DNA of 33,274 nucleotides from Alphaproteobacteria bacterium (GCA_024402715.1 JAKSTF010000007.1:1-33274); one strand, 5' to 3'; counted from the first letter of the stretch, positions 15,612 to 24,759 are shown. Program-made: numbers and translations. Notes: generated by a model not told the origin, from the letters alone.

Positions 15612-16302
15612 TTTTTTAAACATTTCTTCATATTTCAGTATATCTTTGACCATCGCAATGTTTATGGTGGCGGTCTTATTTAACCGGCGTTGGCCCTGTG
15701 CATTTACAACACCATTATTTTTGGCAACTATTTTTGTCGTTATCATACTAATATTATTAAAAATACCATACAACACATATGCAAACGGTGCAAAATACTT
15801 AACCTATTTTTTGGTTCCAACAACTGTATGTTTTGCAGTCCCAATGTATCGACAAATTCCATTATTAAAAAAACACGGCTTTGCAATACTAATTGCTATG
15901 TTGGTTGGGGTTTTGTGTTCGGTATTTTCTGTTGGGATAATTTGTATATTGTTTGGATTAGGCGATATTGTGGCCAGATCATTGGTTGCAATTTCCGTTA
16001 CAACTGCAATTGCAATCGGTATTACAGAAAAATTAGGTGGAATTGTTGCATTAACTGTATCATCCGTAATTGTTACCGGAATTTTAGGTGCATCTGTCAG
16101 TGATATTGTTTGTCGTATTTTCCATATTAAAAATCCAATTTCACGTGGATTGGCAATTGGCAATGCATCACACGCCGCAGGAACATCAAAGGCAATGCAA
16201 ATGGGCCACATAGAAGGTGCATTAAGCAGTTTGGCCATCGTAATATCTGGTTTAATGACCGCAGTCGCCGCACCATTTGCAATTCATGTTTTATTTGGGT
16301 AA
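15604..16302 (+). CDS. lrgB: LrgB-family membrane protein
   Basis: The protein has 232 residues from ATG 15604 (MIDFLNISS) with AGGAAA upstream; the earlier ATG of the same frame lies within lrgA and is not needed. It is a polytopic membrane protein with the family stretches 'ALVAISVTTAIAIGITEKLGG' (here 'SLVAISVTTAIAIG') and 'RGLAIGNASHAAGTSKAMQMG', the LrgB fingerprint. It partners lrgA by overlap. No LytSR-type two-component regulator lies in the window, so control is unknown. Confidence 0.92.
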   Translation: MIDFLNISSYFSISLTIAMFMVAVLFNRRWPCAFTTPLFLATIFVVIILILLKIPYNTYANGAKYLTYFLVPTTVCFAVPMYRQIPLLKKHGFAILIAMLVGVLCSVFSVGIICILFGLGDIVARSLVAISVTTAIAIGITEKLGGIVALTVSSVIVTGILGASVSDIVCRIFHIKNPISRGLAIGNASHAAGTSKAMQMGHIEGALSSLAIVISGLMTAVAAPFAIHVLFG

Positions 16303-16316
16303 TATAACCAACAACG

Positions 16317-17039
16317 ATGGAAATACTAATTGATGCACATTGCCATTTTTCTGTTTTCCCAATCAACCAAACCATGGGATATATTTGCAATTCTGTAACA
16401 GAATCTGATTGGATGCCGATTTTAGATTTAGCCAAACAAAATAAAAATATTTTTCCATGTATTGGGATTCACCCATGGCATATAGATACAAGGTCTGAAA
16501 ATTGGGATACAAAATTATGTAATTTATTAAATAATTTCCCCAATATAATGATTGGTGAATGCGGTATTGATAAAACCCACCCATCATTTGACGACCAAAT
16601 ACAAATTTTTGCCCGGCATATACAAATTGCATCACAATTTAATCGTCCAATACATATACATTGTATCCATGCATGGAACGAAATGTTTAATATATTAAAA
16701 AATATAAAAAATTTACCAACAATTGTATTGCATGGTTTTGGTGGTTCACCCGAAACACTTATGCAATTTGCAAAATTTACAAACGTATATTTTTCTTTTG
16801 GTCCAAGTATATTAGATTTAACCAGAACCAAAATTCAACACGCATTACAAATCGCCCCAAAAAATCGAATATTAATTGAAAGCGATGCAGAAATAAAAGA
16901 TTCACAAAATATATTAATGACAATATTTAATCAAATAATAAAATATATAGAAATTGATAAAACACAAATTTATAATAATGCAATGGGAATATTGAAAAAT
17001 GGACAGATTACACAGAATACGAATGCTGTTTGGGGATGA
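16317..17039 (+). CDS. TatD-family metal-dependent hydrolase
   Basis: The protein has 240 residues. TIM-barrel metal motifs are visible: 'DAHCHF' (7-12), 'GIHPWH', 'GECGID' with the bridging Glu, 'HIHCIHAW', 'LHGFGGS' and 'ESDAE' with the last metal Asp. These are the TatD hydrolase (3'-5' DNase/RNase-type) signatures. It is about 20 residues shorter than YcfH/TatD, and the C-terminal helix is divergent. It begins 14 bases after lrgB and its last 41 bases overlap tcdA. AT-richness and Ile/Asn/Lys content are higher than its neighbours. The substrate cannot be told. Confidence 0.85.
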   Translation: MEILIDAHCHFSVFPINQTMGYICNSVTESDWMPILDLAKQNKNIFPCIGIHPWHIDTRSENWDTKLCNLLNNFPNIMIGECGIDKTHPSFDDQIQIFARHIQIASQFNRPIHIHCIHAWNEMFNILKNIKNLPTIVLHGFGGSPETLMQFAKFTNVYFSFGPSILDLTRTKIQHALQIAPKNRILIESDAEIKDSQNILMTIFNQIIKYIEIDKTQIYNNAMGILKNGQITQNTNAVWG

Positions 17040-17703
17040 AAAAATCAACAAATTACAAAACACAACCATAATGGTTGTTGGTTGTGGTGCAGTCGGTTCA
17101 TTCGCGACCGAAGCATTGGCCCGCAGTGGCATTGGTAATATTATATTAATTGATTGTGATGTTATCGAAGAATCGAATATAAATCGGCAATTGTTTGCCC
17201 TGGATTCAACCATTGGTAAACCAAAGGTTGATGTGGCAGCAAAGCGCATTTTTGATATAAACCCAAAAATTAAAACAACACCTTTGAAAATATTTTTTGA
17301 CCCAAATACCCAATTGGATATCAAACCAGATTTTGTAATCGATGCAATTGATACAGCACGATCAAAATTGGCATTATATAAATGGTGTCAAAAAAATAAT
17401 ATACCAATAATATCCAGTATGGGGGCGGCCCGAAAAACAGATGTTACACAAATTCGCATTGGGCCACTGTCAAAAACCACTGTATGTCCATTGGCAGCCC
17501 ACATGCGTCGTATGGCACGTGATGCAGGGATCGCAGATATTAATGTTGTATATTCCACCCAATCACCAAACAATAATGTTAATGGCCATACATTTGGTTC
17601 AATAATTACCGTCACAGGAATATTTGGTTTAACCATGGCAAATTATGCAATTGATTATATTGTAAATACCAAAACACGTTCAACACCGGCCAAATCAGAT
17701 TGA
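16999..17703 (+). CDS. tcdA: tRNA threonylcarbamoyladenosine dehydratase (TcdA/CsdL)
   Basis: It is an E1-like enzyme that uses ATP to dehydrate t6A37 to the cyclic ct6A in ANN-decoding tRNAs. The protein has 234 residues. 'DRLHRIRMLFGDEKINKLQ' is the family start; nucleotide-binding 'VVGCGAVGSFATEALARSGIG' (27-47) follows, then 'LIDCDVIEESNINRQ', 'DAIDTARSKLALYKWC', 'SSMGAARKTDVTQI' and 'STQSP'. The start ATG at 16999 lies inside the TatD-like gene, and the 3' end overlaps prmC on the other strand by 49 bases. Confidence 0.93.
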   Translation: MDRLHRIRMLFGDEKINKLQNTTIMVVGCGAVGSFATEALARSGIGNIILIDCDVIEESNINRQLFALDSTIGKPKVDVAAKRIFDINPKIKTTPLKIFFDPNTQLDIKPDFVIDAIDTARSKLALYKWCQKNNIPIISSMGAARKTDVTQIRIGPLSKTTVCPLAAHMRRMARDAGIADINVVYSTQSPNNNVNGHTFGSIITVTGIFGLTMANYAIDYIVNTKTRSTPAKSD

Positions 17704-18425
17704 ATATCAACACATTTCCATCCGGCATTTTGAAATATTTTACAAACTGCATTTGTTTGTCCATCGCCAATTTCCAAGTATATCCGTCCCATTGGCTGCA
17801 ACCACGCACATGCATTTTTTGCAATCATTCTATACGCGAACAGACCATTTTCATGTGCATATAATGCCATTTTCGGATCATGCTTTGCACCATCATCAAT
17901 GCGTTCATCACCATATGCAATATACGGTGGATTTGATACAATAATATCAAATTTTTCATTAACTAATTTTGGATTTGCAAAATCCCCACGAATAATTTTT
18001 ATTCTGTTTTCAATTCCAAGATTTTTTACATTTCGTCGTGCAACGCGCCGTGCACCACGCGACAAATCGACACCAACACCGGTGGTTTCAATAACATTTT
18101 TAACAATTGCACAAATAATGCACCCAGTCCCGGTCCCCAAATCCAATATACGTCGTGGGCCATCAATCCGGCAATCAGAAATAACCGCCTGAACCAATGT
18201 TTCCGTATCCGGGCGCGGATCCAGTGTATGACGATTTGTATAAAATGCCAAACCATAAAACCATTTATTATGAACGATTTTTGCCACAGGATATCCTTGG
18301 CGCAATTTATGACACATCCACAACACACGTATACGCGAAATATCTGTTTGATTTTGGGTAATTATTCGTGCCGCCCGAATACCGCCGGCACGTTGTAACA
18401 GGTCGAATGCTTGATTTATTTTCAT
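17655..18425 (-). CDS. prmC: Release factor glutamine methyltransferase PrmC
   Basis: PrmC methylates the GGQ glutamine of RF1/RF2 to promote efficient termination. The protein has 256 residues (family about 280). 'DPRPDTETLV' (69-78) is the PrmC substrate-loop signature. SAM motif I is 'ILDLGTGTGC' (93-102), and 'VSNPPYIA' (163-170) is the catalytic NPPY. 'ALYAHENGLFAYRMI' and 'YLEIGDGQ' complete the pattern. The N-terminal helical domain is short. It converges on tcdA with a 49-base overlap and starts 21 bases from the divergent M23 gene, so both promoters must lie within each other's coding sequence or the tiny gap. prfA is not in the window. Confidence 0.94.
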   Translation of the reverse strand: MKINQAFDLLQRAGGIRAARIITQNQTDISRIRVLWMCHKLRQGYPVAKIVHNKWFYGLAFYTNRHTLDPRPDTETLVQAVISDCRIDGPRRILDLGTGTGCIICAIVKNVIETTGVGVDLSRGARRVARRNVKNLGIENRIKIIRGDFANPKLVNEKFDIIVSNPPYIAYGDERIDDGAKHDPKMALYAHENGLFAYRMIAKNACAWLQPMGRIYLEIGDGQTNAVCKIFQNAGWKCVDIQSDLAGVERVLVFTI

Positions 18426-18446
18426 AAAACAATTATAATCAATACC

Positions 18447-19706
18447 ATGAAAAAATCAAAAGATATTCTGAATATAAATAATCTGGCACGTACCGTTTGG
18501 ATTATTGCCGCATGTTTAACCATCACGGCCGTTTTGGTTGTTGCAACCCATCGTACAGTTGGCACAACATTTTTATCATCCAATGATGGTGTAAAATCTG
18601 TTGTTAATGTTTCATCGGGTGATTCATTATATAAATTGTTATTGGCCCAGGGTATGGGCCCCGGCGATATTGACACGGTTGCCAAATTATTGAAGTCGGA
18701 TGCATCAATTGCAACTTTACGAGCCGACAAGGACAGCATTGAATTTGTACGTCCAAATGCAGATTCACCAATATCAAAAATAGTTGTTGTTCCGTCCCCA
18801 TGGCGTCGTGTTGAATTGACGTGTGATGACGGGACATGGAAATGCAACACCATTGACATAAAACCAGACACACATGTTGTATATAAATCCGGTGAAATTT
18901 TAGATGGTGACAGTTTTTATTTAGCGGGCATGCGTGCAGGTATTCCGACCGGTATATTATCAGATGTTTATGACCTGTTGGCATTCGAAATGGATTTTGA
19001 ACGTGATATTCGTGCGGGCCAACATTTTTCAGTTTTATATGAAGAAAATTTTTGTGATGGAAAATTAATCGAATCAGGACGTGTTATTGCCGTTTATTTT
19101 GCTGCAATGCGTGGTGATGTAAAAATGTATCGTTTTAAAAAATCGGATGGTTCAACCGGATATTACGATTCCGATGGCGGTGGGGCTATAAAATCATTAA
19201 AACGCACCCCCATAAACAACGCAAAAATCACCAGCAGTTTTTCTGGTGGTCGTAAACACCCGGTATTAGGGTACACCCGTGCACACAAAGGTGTTGATTT
19301 CCGTGCCGCCATGGGTACACCAATTCCATCAGCCGGGGCAGGACGCATAACGGCACGTGGTTATAACAGTGGGCATGGCAATTTTATTCGTGTTCGTCAT
19401 AATGGATCATACGAAACACTGTATGCCCATATGTCTAAATTTGCCAAAGGTGTCGTTGTCGGCACCCCAGTTCGTCAGGGACAAATTATCGGATATGTTG
19501 GTTCAACGGGGTTGTCAACGGGGCCACATTTACATTATGAAATAATCAAAGACGGTCATCATGTAAATCCAATGACAGTTAAATTGCCGGCCATCGGTAA
19601 TTTAGGCAGTAACGACAAACAAAAATTTATTGAATACAGACAAATTTTGGACCAGGCAATTGAAAAAATGTCTAAAAATCCAAATATGTTTATCCAATTA
19701 CCGTAA
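18447..19706 (+). CDS. M23-family peptidoglycan endopeptidase (MepM-like)
   Basis: The protein has 419 residues from ATG 18447; the longer frame to 18411 uses TTG. An N-terminal membrane anchor (about 18-38) is followed by a periplasmic region. 'VNVSSGDSLYKLLLAQGMGPGDIDTVAKLL' is an OapA/LysM-like domain as in MepM, followed by an Csd3-type linker domain. The C-terminal LytM/M23 domain has the zinc ligands in 'GYTRAHKGVDFRAAMGTP' and 'LSTGPHLHYE', and 'GHGNFIRVRHNG...LYAHMSKF' between. All catalytic ligands appear present, so it is probably an active D,D-endopeptidase that cuts cross-links during wall growth. It is followed after 3 bases by yraN. Confidence 0.92.
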   Translation: MKKSKDILNINNLARTVWIIAACLTITAVLVVATHRTVGTTFLSSNDGVKSVVNVSSGDSLYKLLLAQGMGPGDIDTVAKLLKSDASIATLRADKDSIEFVRPNADSPISKIVVVPSPWRRVELTCDDGTWKCNTIDIKPDTHVVYKSGEILDGDSFYLAGMRAGIPTGILSDVYDLLAFEMDFERDIRAGQHFSVLYEENFCDGKLIESGRVIAVYFAAMRGDVKMYRFKKSDGSTGYYDSDGGGAIKSLKRTPINNAKITSSFSGGRKHPVLGYTRAHKGVDFRAAMGTPIPSAGAGRITARGYNSGHGNFIRVRHNGSYETLYAHMSKFAKGVVVGTPVRQGQIIGYVGSTGLSTGPHLHYEIIKDGHHVNPMTVKLPAIGNLGSNDKQKFIEYRQILDQAIEKMSKNPNMFIQLP

Positions 19707-19709
19707 CGA

Positions 19710-20051
19710 ATGAATACATATTATCGTGGGTTATTCGCCGAATGGTTATCACGTATGTATTTACGGATGCACGGTTTTCGTATTATCCATTCCAGATACA
19801 TAACCGGCCGAAATACAGGACGTGCTGAAATTGACATAATTGCCCGTCGTAAAACATTACTTGTTTTTATAGAGGTAAAAAATCATAAAACAATCAACAG
19901 TGCATGGTCAGCAATTACAGACAAACAAATCAAACGTCTGCGTCGCAGCGGTGAAACATACATATCACGTACACGGTGGCATGGTGATGCACGTTTTGAT
20001 GTAATTATTGTAAATGGTTGGCACATACATTGGATAAAAAACGCAATATAA
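19710..20051 (+). CDS. yraN: YraN/UPF0102 family protein
   Basis: The protein has 113 residues. The restriction-endonuclease-like core shows 'GRAEIDIIARRKTLLVFIEVKNHKT' (the E-x-D...E-V-K metal-site pattern of the family), then 'AITDKQIKRLRRSGETYISR' and 'ARFDVIIVNG'. The family is nearly universal; a nuclease-like or Holliday-junction-related role has been proposed but is not settled. It begins 3 bases after the M23 gene and ends in a strong bidirectional terminator. Confidence 0.9.
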   Translation: MNTYYRGLFAEWLSRMYLRMHGFRIIHSRYITGRNTGRAEIDIIARRKTLLVFIEVKNHKTINSAWSAITDKQIKRLRRSGETYISRTRWHGDARFDVIIVNGWHIHWIKNAI

Positions 20052-20080
20052 AATCCTAAGAATCTTTCTTAGGATTTTAT
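20049..20080. terminator. Bidirectional intrinsic terminator
   Basis: The 11-bp stem AAAATCCTAAG / CTTAGGATTTT has a 7-base loop (20050-20078). It ends yraN from the left and the restriction-modification-like operon from the right. Confidence 0.85.
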
Positions 20081-20102
20081 ATTTATTAATAAATAATTAT
20101 AA

Positions 20103-22682
20103 CTAATTAACTAATTTATTTATATTTTCAATCATATCTGACAATTTTATACCACGATATGCGAAACACGTTGGTCCCCGATGTTTCCAATCTTTTCCAT
20201 CGGATTTTGATAATATTTTTGCCAAATCTGCCAATGAATATGGATTTCCGTTATATAAAACGCTTTGTAAATCTGTGGCGATATAACATTTCTTATTTGG
20301 ATCACGTGTGAACACCAATTCTTCACCTGCTTTTAAGCCAATTTCATCAAATGAAAATTTATTTGATAAAATTAGTTTTGTCGGTACAACCTTTGGAACC
20401 CCAAATTCATCACGTAAAATTTGTTCCCAATCACGTGATACAAATTCTTCATTTTTAAACCTGGCAATGGCTTTATCCAAAACATCTGATTTAAAGAAAC
20501 TTTTTCCGTCTTTGTCCTTAAAATCATATAATTTTTTAAACTGTTCCACACCTATAAAACATATCTTATTAAACAAATCTGGTTCTTTGGTTGTTACAAT
20601 TTCATAAACATTAGATTCTTGGGCATCTGTAATATATATAAATATCGTTAAACTGGATATTAAAATATCCAATTTCGCTTTTCTGATATCGTATTTAGAT
20701 TCTTGTTTACGTTTTGGATCAACCGGCATTTTCTTGTCTAATTTCTTTTTTTTGTTTTCCCCTGGGGCTTTGGGTTCTTTGTTGGTACTTTTATTTTCCT
20801 TTTTGTAATATGGGATACTATCTATAATTTGTAAAATTTCGTTATCAGAATGTTCTAACAATTCGACTTTGATATTATTTGAACGTAAAAAGGCCTTTTT
20901 TAACCGTTCCGGGCTTACATCAAAGCTAACATATTGCATAATATCATCATATGATGTTGTAATCATATTCCCATCTATATACAAATGCGTTTCTATCAGG
21001 TTTTCTTCCACAACCTTACGCGGATCACGATTTTTAGAATTAGACCGTGCAAATGCTAACATATTATTGAAATAACGCTGTGGATTAAAATCGAATACAT
21101 AACAATCTGATTTATCCGGTGAACATGGACTTTGGCACCGGAATATAGATTGAAAGAAATCTTGTGCGGAATGTTTATCTTGTAACATAACAACAGAATC
21201 TAATGTTTTTATTGTAACACCGGTATTTAACATACCGCATGATAAACATATAATTTTATCCGTTTGTTGTTCTAATTCATGAAATTTATCCAACGAATTT
21301 TTACTTGAGCCCTCGCCTGCACCAGATGCATTTATAATTTTGTATTTATTAAAAAATTTATGATTATTTAACAATTTCTCCATTGCACATACAGATGCAA
21401 CATCTGGTAAAAACCATATTGATTTTTTGTTTTTATCAATCATTTCCTGAAAATAAGGCAATGTCACATCATAATCTTTGATATCCTTGTCTTCAGTTAA
21501 ATCAAATTGTTCACCACACATAAAATCAATCAGACGTTTTACAGAATCACAGTTTATAAATTCTGCTGTTTTATAATCTGTTTTTTTATTCACATCTTTT
21601 TGAACCTTTGTTTTAAACAACACATTTATATTAAATTCTGTATCAACAAAATCATTAACCAAATCACGTGCACCATCAAACGTGTAAATATGCATATCCG
21701 GCAAATCTTTATATGGATTTTGATTTTTATCCCCCTGCCATCCATATTTGGCCTTTTGCTCTTGTTGATAGGTCCAGTTATATATTTCATCATCGTGATA
21801 TTCTGCATCATCTATTATCTTGAAAGGTGTTCCCGACAATTCTAATTTTTTCTTATATTTGATTTTTTCTAAAATCTTTCTGGTATTTTTGGCACGTGTT
21901 CCATAATGCGCTTCATCAATTACCAATAAATCCCAATTTATATCTGCTATTTGCTTAATTTTATCTGTAAATATATTTATATTTGTATCTGTTATTTCCG
22001 CGTCATCTTCTGATTCCGAATCTTCGGCCGATGCATTGGCTAATAGTAATGGAACCGATAAAAATACAACATTTCTTTTTGCGTTATCAAACGTATCCAA
22101 TGTATCTTTGTTTATGAAATTTATCCCCTTAAAATCACGGTGAGACAACAAATCATTTTTCCACCCATCTTCGACCGCAACTTTCCATGTTAAAACCAAT
22201 ATATTGTTAAAATGTGCACGGTTCATTAATTGATAGGTAGTAAACGTTTTTCCAAAACGCATTTTACAGTTCCATAAAAATTTATCGCTGCCTGAATTAA
22301 AGGCATTCATGGTCGCCTGTACACATTCGTCCTGTTCGGCACGTGGTGCAAAATCTTGTGTCCGTAACAAATCCAATGGTTCATTATGTTTTAACGAAAC
22401 TATGATTGATTTTACCTTGTTTGCAAATTCTTTTTCACTTTCCCCGTCTGGAACAATATACCATTCATCACCATGCGATTTATCAACCGAATAATGCAAG
22501 TCATTTATTAAAACCTGCTTTATGTTATCGTCTGTTAAATCAACATTATATTCAATATGCCAAATTCGTGGGATAAAGCCACTGGTTTTATATGCTTTCT
22601 CGCGTTTAAGCCAATCATTGGTTTGTCCAACCTTTACCAGGCTACGGTTATCATTTGGATTCGAAATAACATAAATATTCAT
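20103..22682 (-). CDS. GIY-YIG (T5orf172-type) nuclease fused to SF2 helicase, restriction-type
   Basis: The protein has 859 residues. Residues 1-80 form a T5orf172-like GIY-YIG nuclease: 'IYVISNP', 'LVKVGQTN', Arg27 in the helix and Glu73 in 'DEWYIV'. A superfamily 2 helicase follows: 'CKMRFGKT' Walker A (139-146), DEAH (256-259), 'SGTPF' (283-287), and 'SCGMLNTGVTI' and 'QSIFRCQSP' in the second RecA domain. A Lys-rich linker (about 645-680) leads to a C-terminal domain with 'IGLKAGEELVFTRDP...YNGNPYSLADLAKIL', which resembles RAMA-type domains. It probably translocates on and cuts unmodified DNA. An AGGGGGAAC ribosome site lies 9 bases after the short methyltransferase gene. Activity and target are inferred. 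Confidence 0.85.
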   Translation of the reverse strand: MNIYVISNPNDNRSLVKVGQTNDWLKREKAYKTSGFIPRIWHIEYNVDLTDDNIKQVLINDLHYSVDKSHGDEWYIVPDGESEKEFANKVKSIIVSLKHNEPLDLLRTQDFAPRAEQDECVQATMNAFNSGSDKFLWNCKMRFGKTFTTYQLMNRAHFNNILVLTWKVAVEDGWKNDLLSHRDFKGINFINKDTLDTFDNAKRNVVFLSVPLLLANASAEDSESEDDAEITDTNINIFTDKIKQIADINWDLLVIDEAHYGTRAKNTRKILEKIKYKKKLELSGTPFKIIDDAEYHDDEIYNWTYQQEQKAKYGWQGDKNQNPYKDLPDMHIYTFDGARDLVNDFVDTEFNINVLFKTKVQKDVNKKTDYKTAEFINCDSVKRLIDFMCGEQFDLTEDKDIKDYDVTLPYFQEMIDKNKKSIWFLPDVASVCAMEKLLNNHKFFNKYKIINASGAGEGSSKNSLDKFHELEQQTDKIICLSCGMLNTGVTIKTLDSVVMLQDKHSAQDFFQSIFRCQSPCSPDKSDCYVFDFNPQRYFNNMLAFARSNSKNRDPRKVVEENLIETHLYIDGNMITTSYDDIMQYVSFDVSPERLKKAFLRSNNIKVELLEHSDNEILQIIDSIPYYKKENKSTNKEPKAPGENKKKKLDKKMPVDPKRKQESKYDIRKAKLDILISSLTIFIYITDAQESNVYEIVTTKEPDLFNKICFIGVEQFKKLYDFKDKDGKSFFKSDVLDKAIARFKNEEFVSRDWEQILRDEFGVPKVVPTKLILSNKFSFDEIGLKAGEELVFTRDPNKKCYIATDLQSVLYNGNPYSLADLAKILSKSDGKDWKHRGPTCFAYRGIKLSDMIENINKLVN

Positions 22683-22691
22683 CTGTTCCCC

Positions 22692-23219
22692 CTATAATGG
22701 TAATGTTTCTTGGGCGGGCCGATCCTGTATGCCCAACATATGTTTTAACGTTTCAAATTCGCCGGTTTTCCAATCTTTGAATTTTAAATCATCACCATTT
22801 GCGTCCAGCATGGTCAACGTATTGCCACAAATTATATTTGTATCCAGAATATGCATTACCTGTTCAATTTGTTCCCACATCAGACACATACATTCGCATT
22901 TTTGTATATGATGCAAAAACACATCCAACAATCTGCATTTACATTCGTTAATATTATCTGCCATAATATCAACACCATACAGTGATTGTATTGCAATAAT
23001 ACAATCATCAACCGTTTTACATTGCCGCAATTTACGGCTTAAAATTTCCGCCAAAAAATTTCCTGTTCCACATGATGGTTCCAAAAATGTGGAATCAATT
23101 TGCTGCCAAATTTTCTTTGGAATTAATTTACACATATCATGCACAATCTTTAGTGGGGTAAAAACTTCCCCCAAGTCCCGAACGCGTGTGCAAGATTTAA
23201 TTAAAGAACATTTATTCAT
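22692..23219 (-). CDS. Short N6-adenine methyltransferase-like protein lacking NPPY
   Basis: The protein has 175 residues. 'LGEVFTPLKIVHDM' (16-29) and SAM motif I 'FLEPSCGTGNFLAEIL' (45-60) are intact, as are a motif II-like 'LYGVDIMADNINECKCRLLDVFL' and 'NIICGNTL'. The catalytic (N/D)PPY motif and target-recognition region are absent; the protein simply ends. It overlaps the upstream methyltransferase by 8 bases (ATGAATAA) and is 9 bases from the helicase gene, so the three are one operon. Short EVFTP proteins of this size occur elsewhere in mobile DNA, so this may be a natural SAM-binding partner rather than a wreck. It is also Cys-rich. Confidence 0.8.
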   Translation of the reverse strand: MNKCSLIKSCTRVRDLGEVFTPLKIVHDMCKLIPKKIWQQIDSTFLEPSCGTGNFLAEILSRKLRQCKTVDDCIIAIQSLYGVDIMADNINECKCRLLDVFLHHIQKCECMCLMWEQIEQVMHILDTNIICGNTLTMLDANGDDLKFKDWKTGEFETLKHMLGIQDRPAQETLPL

Positions 23220-24759
23220 TGTCCGTATCTATATCTGTTGTAGTTTCATTATCCATCGGCAGAATCTGTTGTTCAATAAACTCTATTTCTTGTGGTGTAA
23301 GTTGATATTTGTTATATAATTCTTTGTCTGTCCAGCTTTTTGTAAAATCTGGTAATGGTATCAATAGAAATGAATCTTGTGATATATTTAATGAATGTCT
23401 ATTATAAAATAACAATGCTCGACAAAATTTTGTTTCTATATATTTTAAACAATTTTGTGCCTCTTTTTGTGTATTAAACGGTCCTATTTCTAAAAAGGTT
23501 TCTGTACATATTTCACTGGGTTTTCCTAAAATTATCTTAGGTGGCACAGTAGATGTTGCCATATATGCTTTTGAAAAGAACAATTTATATTTATCAAAGG
23601 ATTTTATATTTTTAATTATGAATTCTTTTTTTACGAAACAAGTTGTCCTTCTAGCACCACCTTTTTTGCCTTTTACACCATAAACTTTTAAAAGACCTGT
23701 TCCTTCATTTGTTATTTGTGGCACATTTGGGTATCTGTCAGGAAAATTAAAAAAATCTGCTCCAAGTCCATAGGGTTTTCTGGCAGACACAATTTGATTA
23801 AACTTATTTTCTTTTAAACTTGCCACTTTTTGAATAATAGATAATTGCCTGATGTCTCTTATCACAGTATCTGAAACATCTGTCTTTAAGTATCGTTCTG
23901 TTGTAAAAGTATCACCATCTAATGCTTTATATGTATACTGTAGTTTTTCGTTATGCTTAAAATCCCATAAAAAATAACAAACCCCTCCATCCAAATGAAT
24001 CAAAGTAAAACATTCAGAAGCATTAGCATAATCCACAATATGACTTATTCTGGTGTCATTAATCATTTCTTCCCTGAATGAATCTAACCCTTTGCCACCT
24101 TTCATCCAACGGCTTGGGACTATCATACATATAAATTGAGGCAATAACAATTTTGCTTGTTGAATAAACTTTTGATAGATTGGTCTAGCACTATCACCGG
24201 TCCCGCCACCATCATTTTCTTGATATGGCGGATTACCGATAATGACATCAAATCGCATGTCCTTTATCCCCTTGGTTTCAAAAAAATTGGAAATTTCTGC
24301 TTGATTTTCTATAAAATGAAAACACTGTTTTTCGGTCTCTATCCCGTCTTTGTCTTTTACATAACGACCGAGGCGTTCATCAAAAAATATATTGTCTATA
24401 TCGGCAAATTTATCGTTGCACGTATATAAACTGCGTTTTGTCACACGATATCCGCGGTATGATATTGCAATACCAAACATACGGTGTCGCAATATATGGT
24501 CAATAATTTCATCTTGGTGTTTGCGAAAAGCATTTGGACCCATTTGTTCGTATTTTTTACGTAAAATTCTTAGTGTTGCCTCGCGCAGAAAAATACCATC
24601 TTTGCACGCGGGACATAACACCGTTGCATTATCGTCCAACCAAACGCTTTCTGGAATTAAATCCAGCATATCATTTACAATTTTCGGTGGTGTGGGTGTT
24701 TCCGTATTCACCATACATTGTAAATATTCCAATATATCTTTTCTTGAATTTCCGGCCAT
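23212..24759 (-). CDS. Eco57I-like N6-adenine DNA methyltransferase of restriction-modification operon
   Basis: The protein has 515 residues from ATG 24759 (MAGNSRKDIL) with AAGGAAAC upstream. The longer frame to 24834 is rejected because it crosses a terminator hairpin. Motif I is 'VLCPACKDGIFLREA' (47-61), a variant in which KDG replaces GSG. 'FDVIIGNPPYQENDGGGTGDSARPIYQKF' (170-198) holds the catalytic NPPY (176-179). 'MIVPSRWMKGGKGLDSFREEM' and 'VDYANASECFTLIHLDGGVCYFLW' are typical of Eco57I-type enzymes. The C-terminal half (about 300-490) probably carries DNA-target recognition. It is the first gene of a three-gene operon and would mark self DNA for the downstream nuclease-helicase. 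Confidence 0.88.
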   Translation of the reverse strand: MAGNSRKDILEYLQCMVNTETPTPPKIVNDMLDLIPESVWLDDNATVLCPACKDGIFLREATLRILRKKYEQMGPNAFRKHQDEIIDHILRHRMFGIAISYRGYRVTKRSLYTCNDKFADIDNIFFDERLGRYVKDKDGIETEKQCFHFIENQAEISNFFETKGIKDMRFDVIIGNPPYQENDGGGTGDSARPIYQKFIQQAKLLLPQFICMIVPSRWMKGGKGLDSFREEMINDTRISHIVDYANASECFTLIHLDGGVCYFLWDFKHNEKLQYTYKALDGDTFTTERYLKTDVSDTVIRDIRQLSIIQKVASLKENKFNQIVSARKPYGLGADFFNFPDRYPNVPQITNEGTGLLKVYGVKGKKGGARRTTCFVKKEFIIKNIKSFDKYKLFFSKAYMATSTVPPKIILGKPSEICTETFLEIGPFNTQKEAQNCLKYIETKFCRALLFYNRHSLNISQDSFLLIPLPDFTKSWTDKELYNKYQLTPQEIEFIEQQILPMDNETTTDIDTDNE

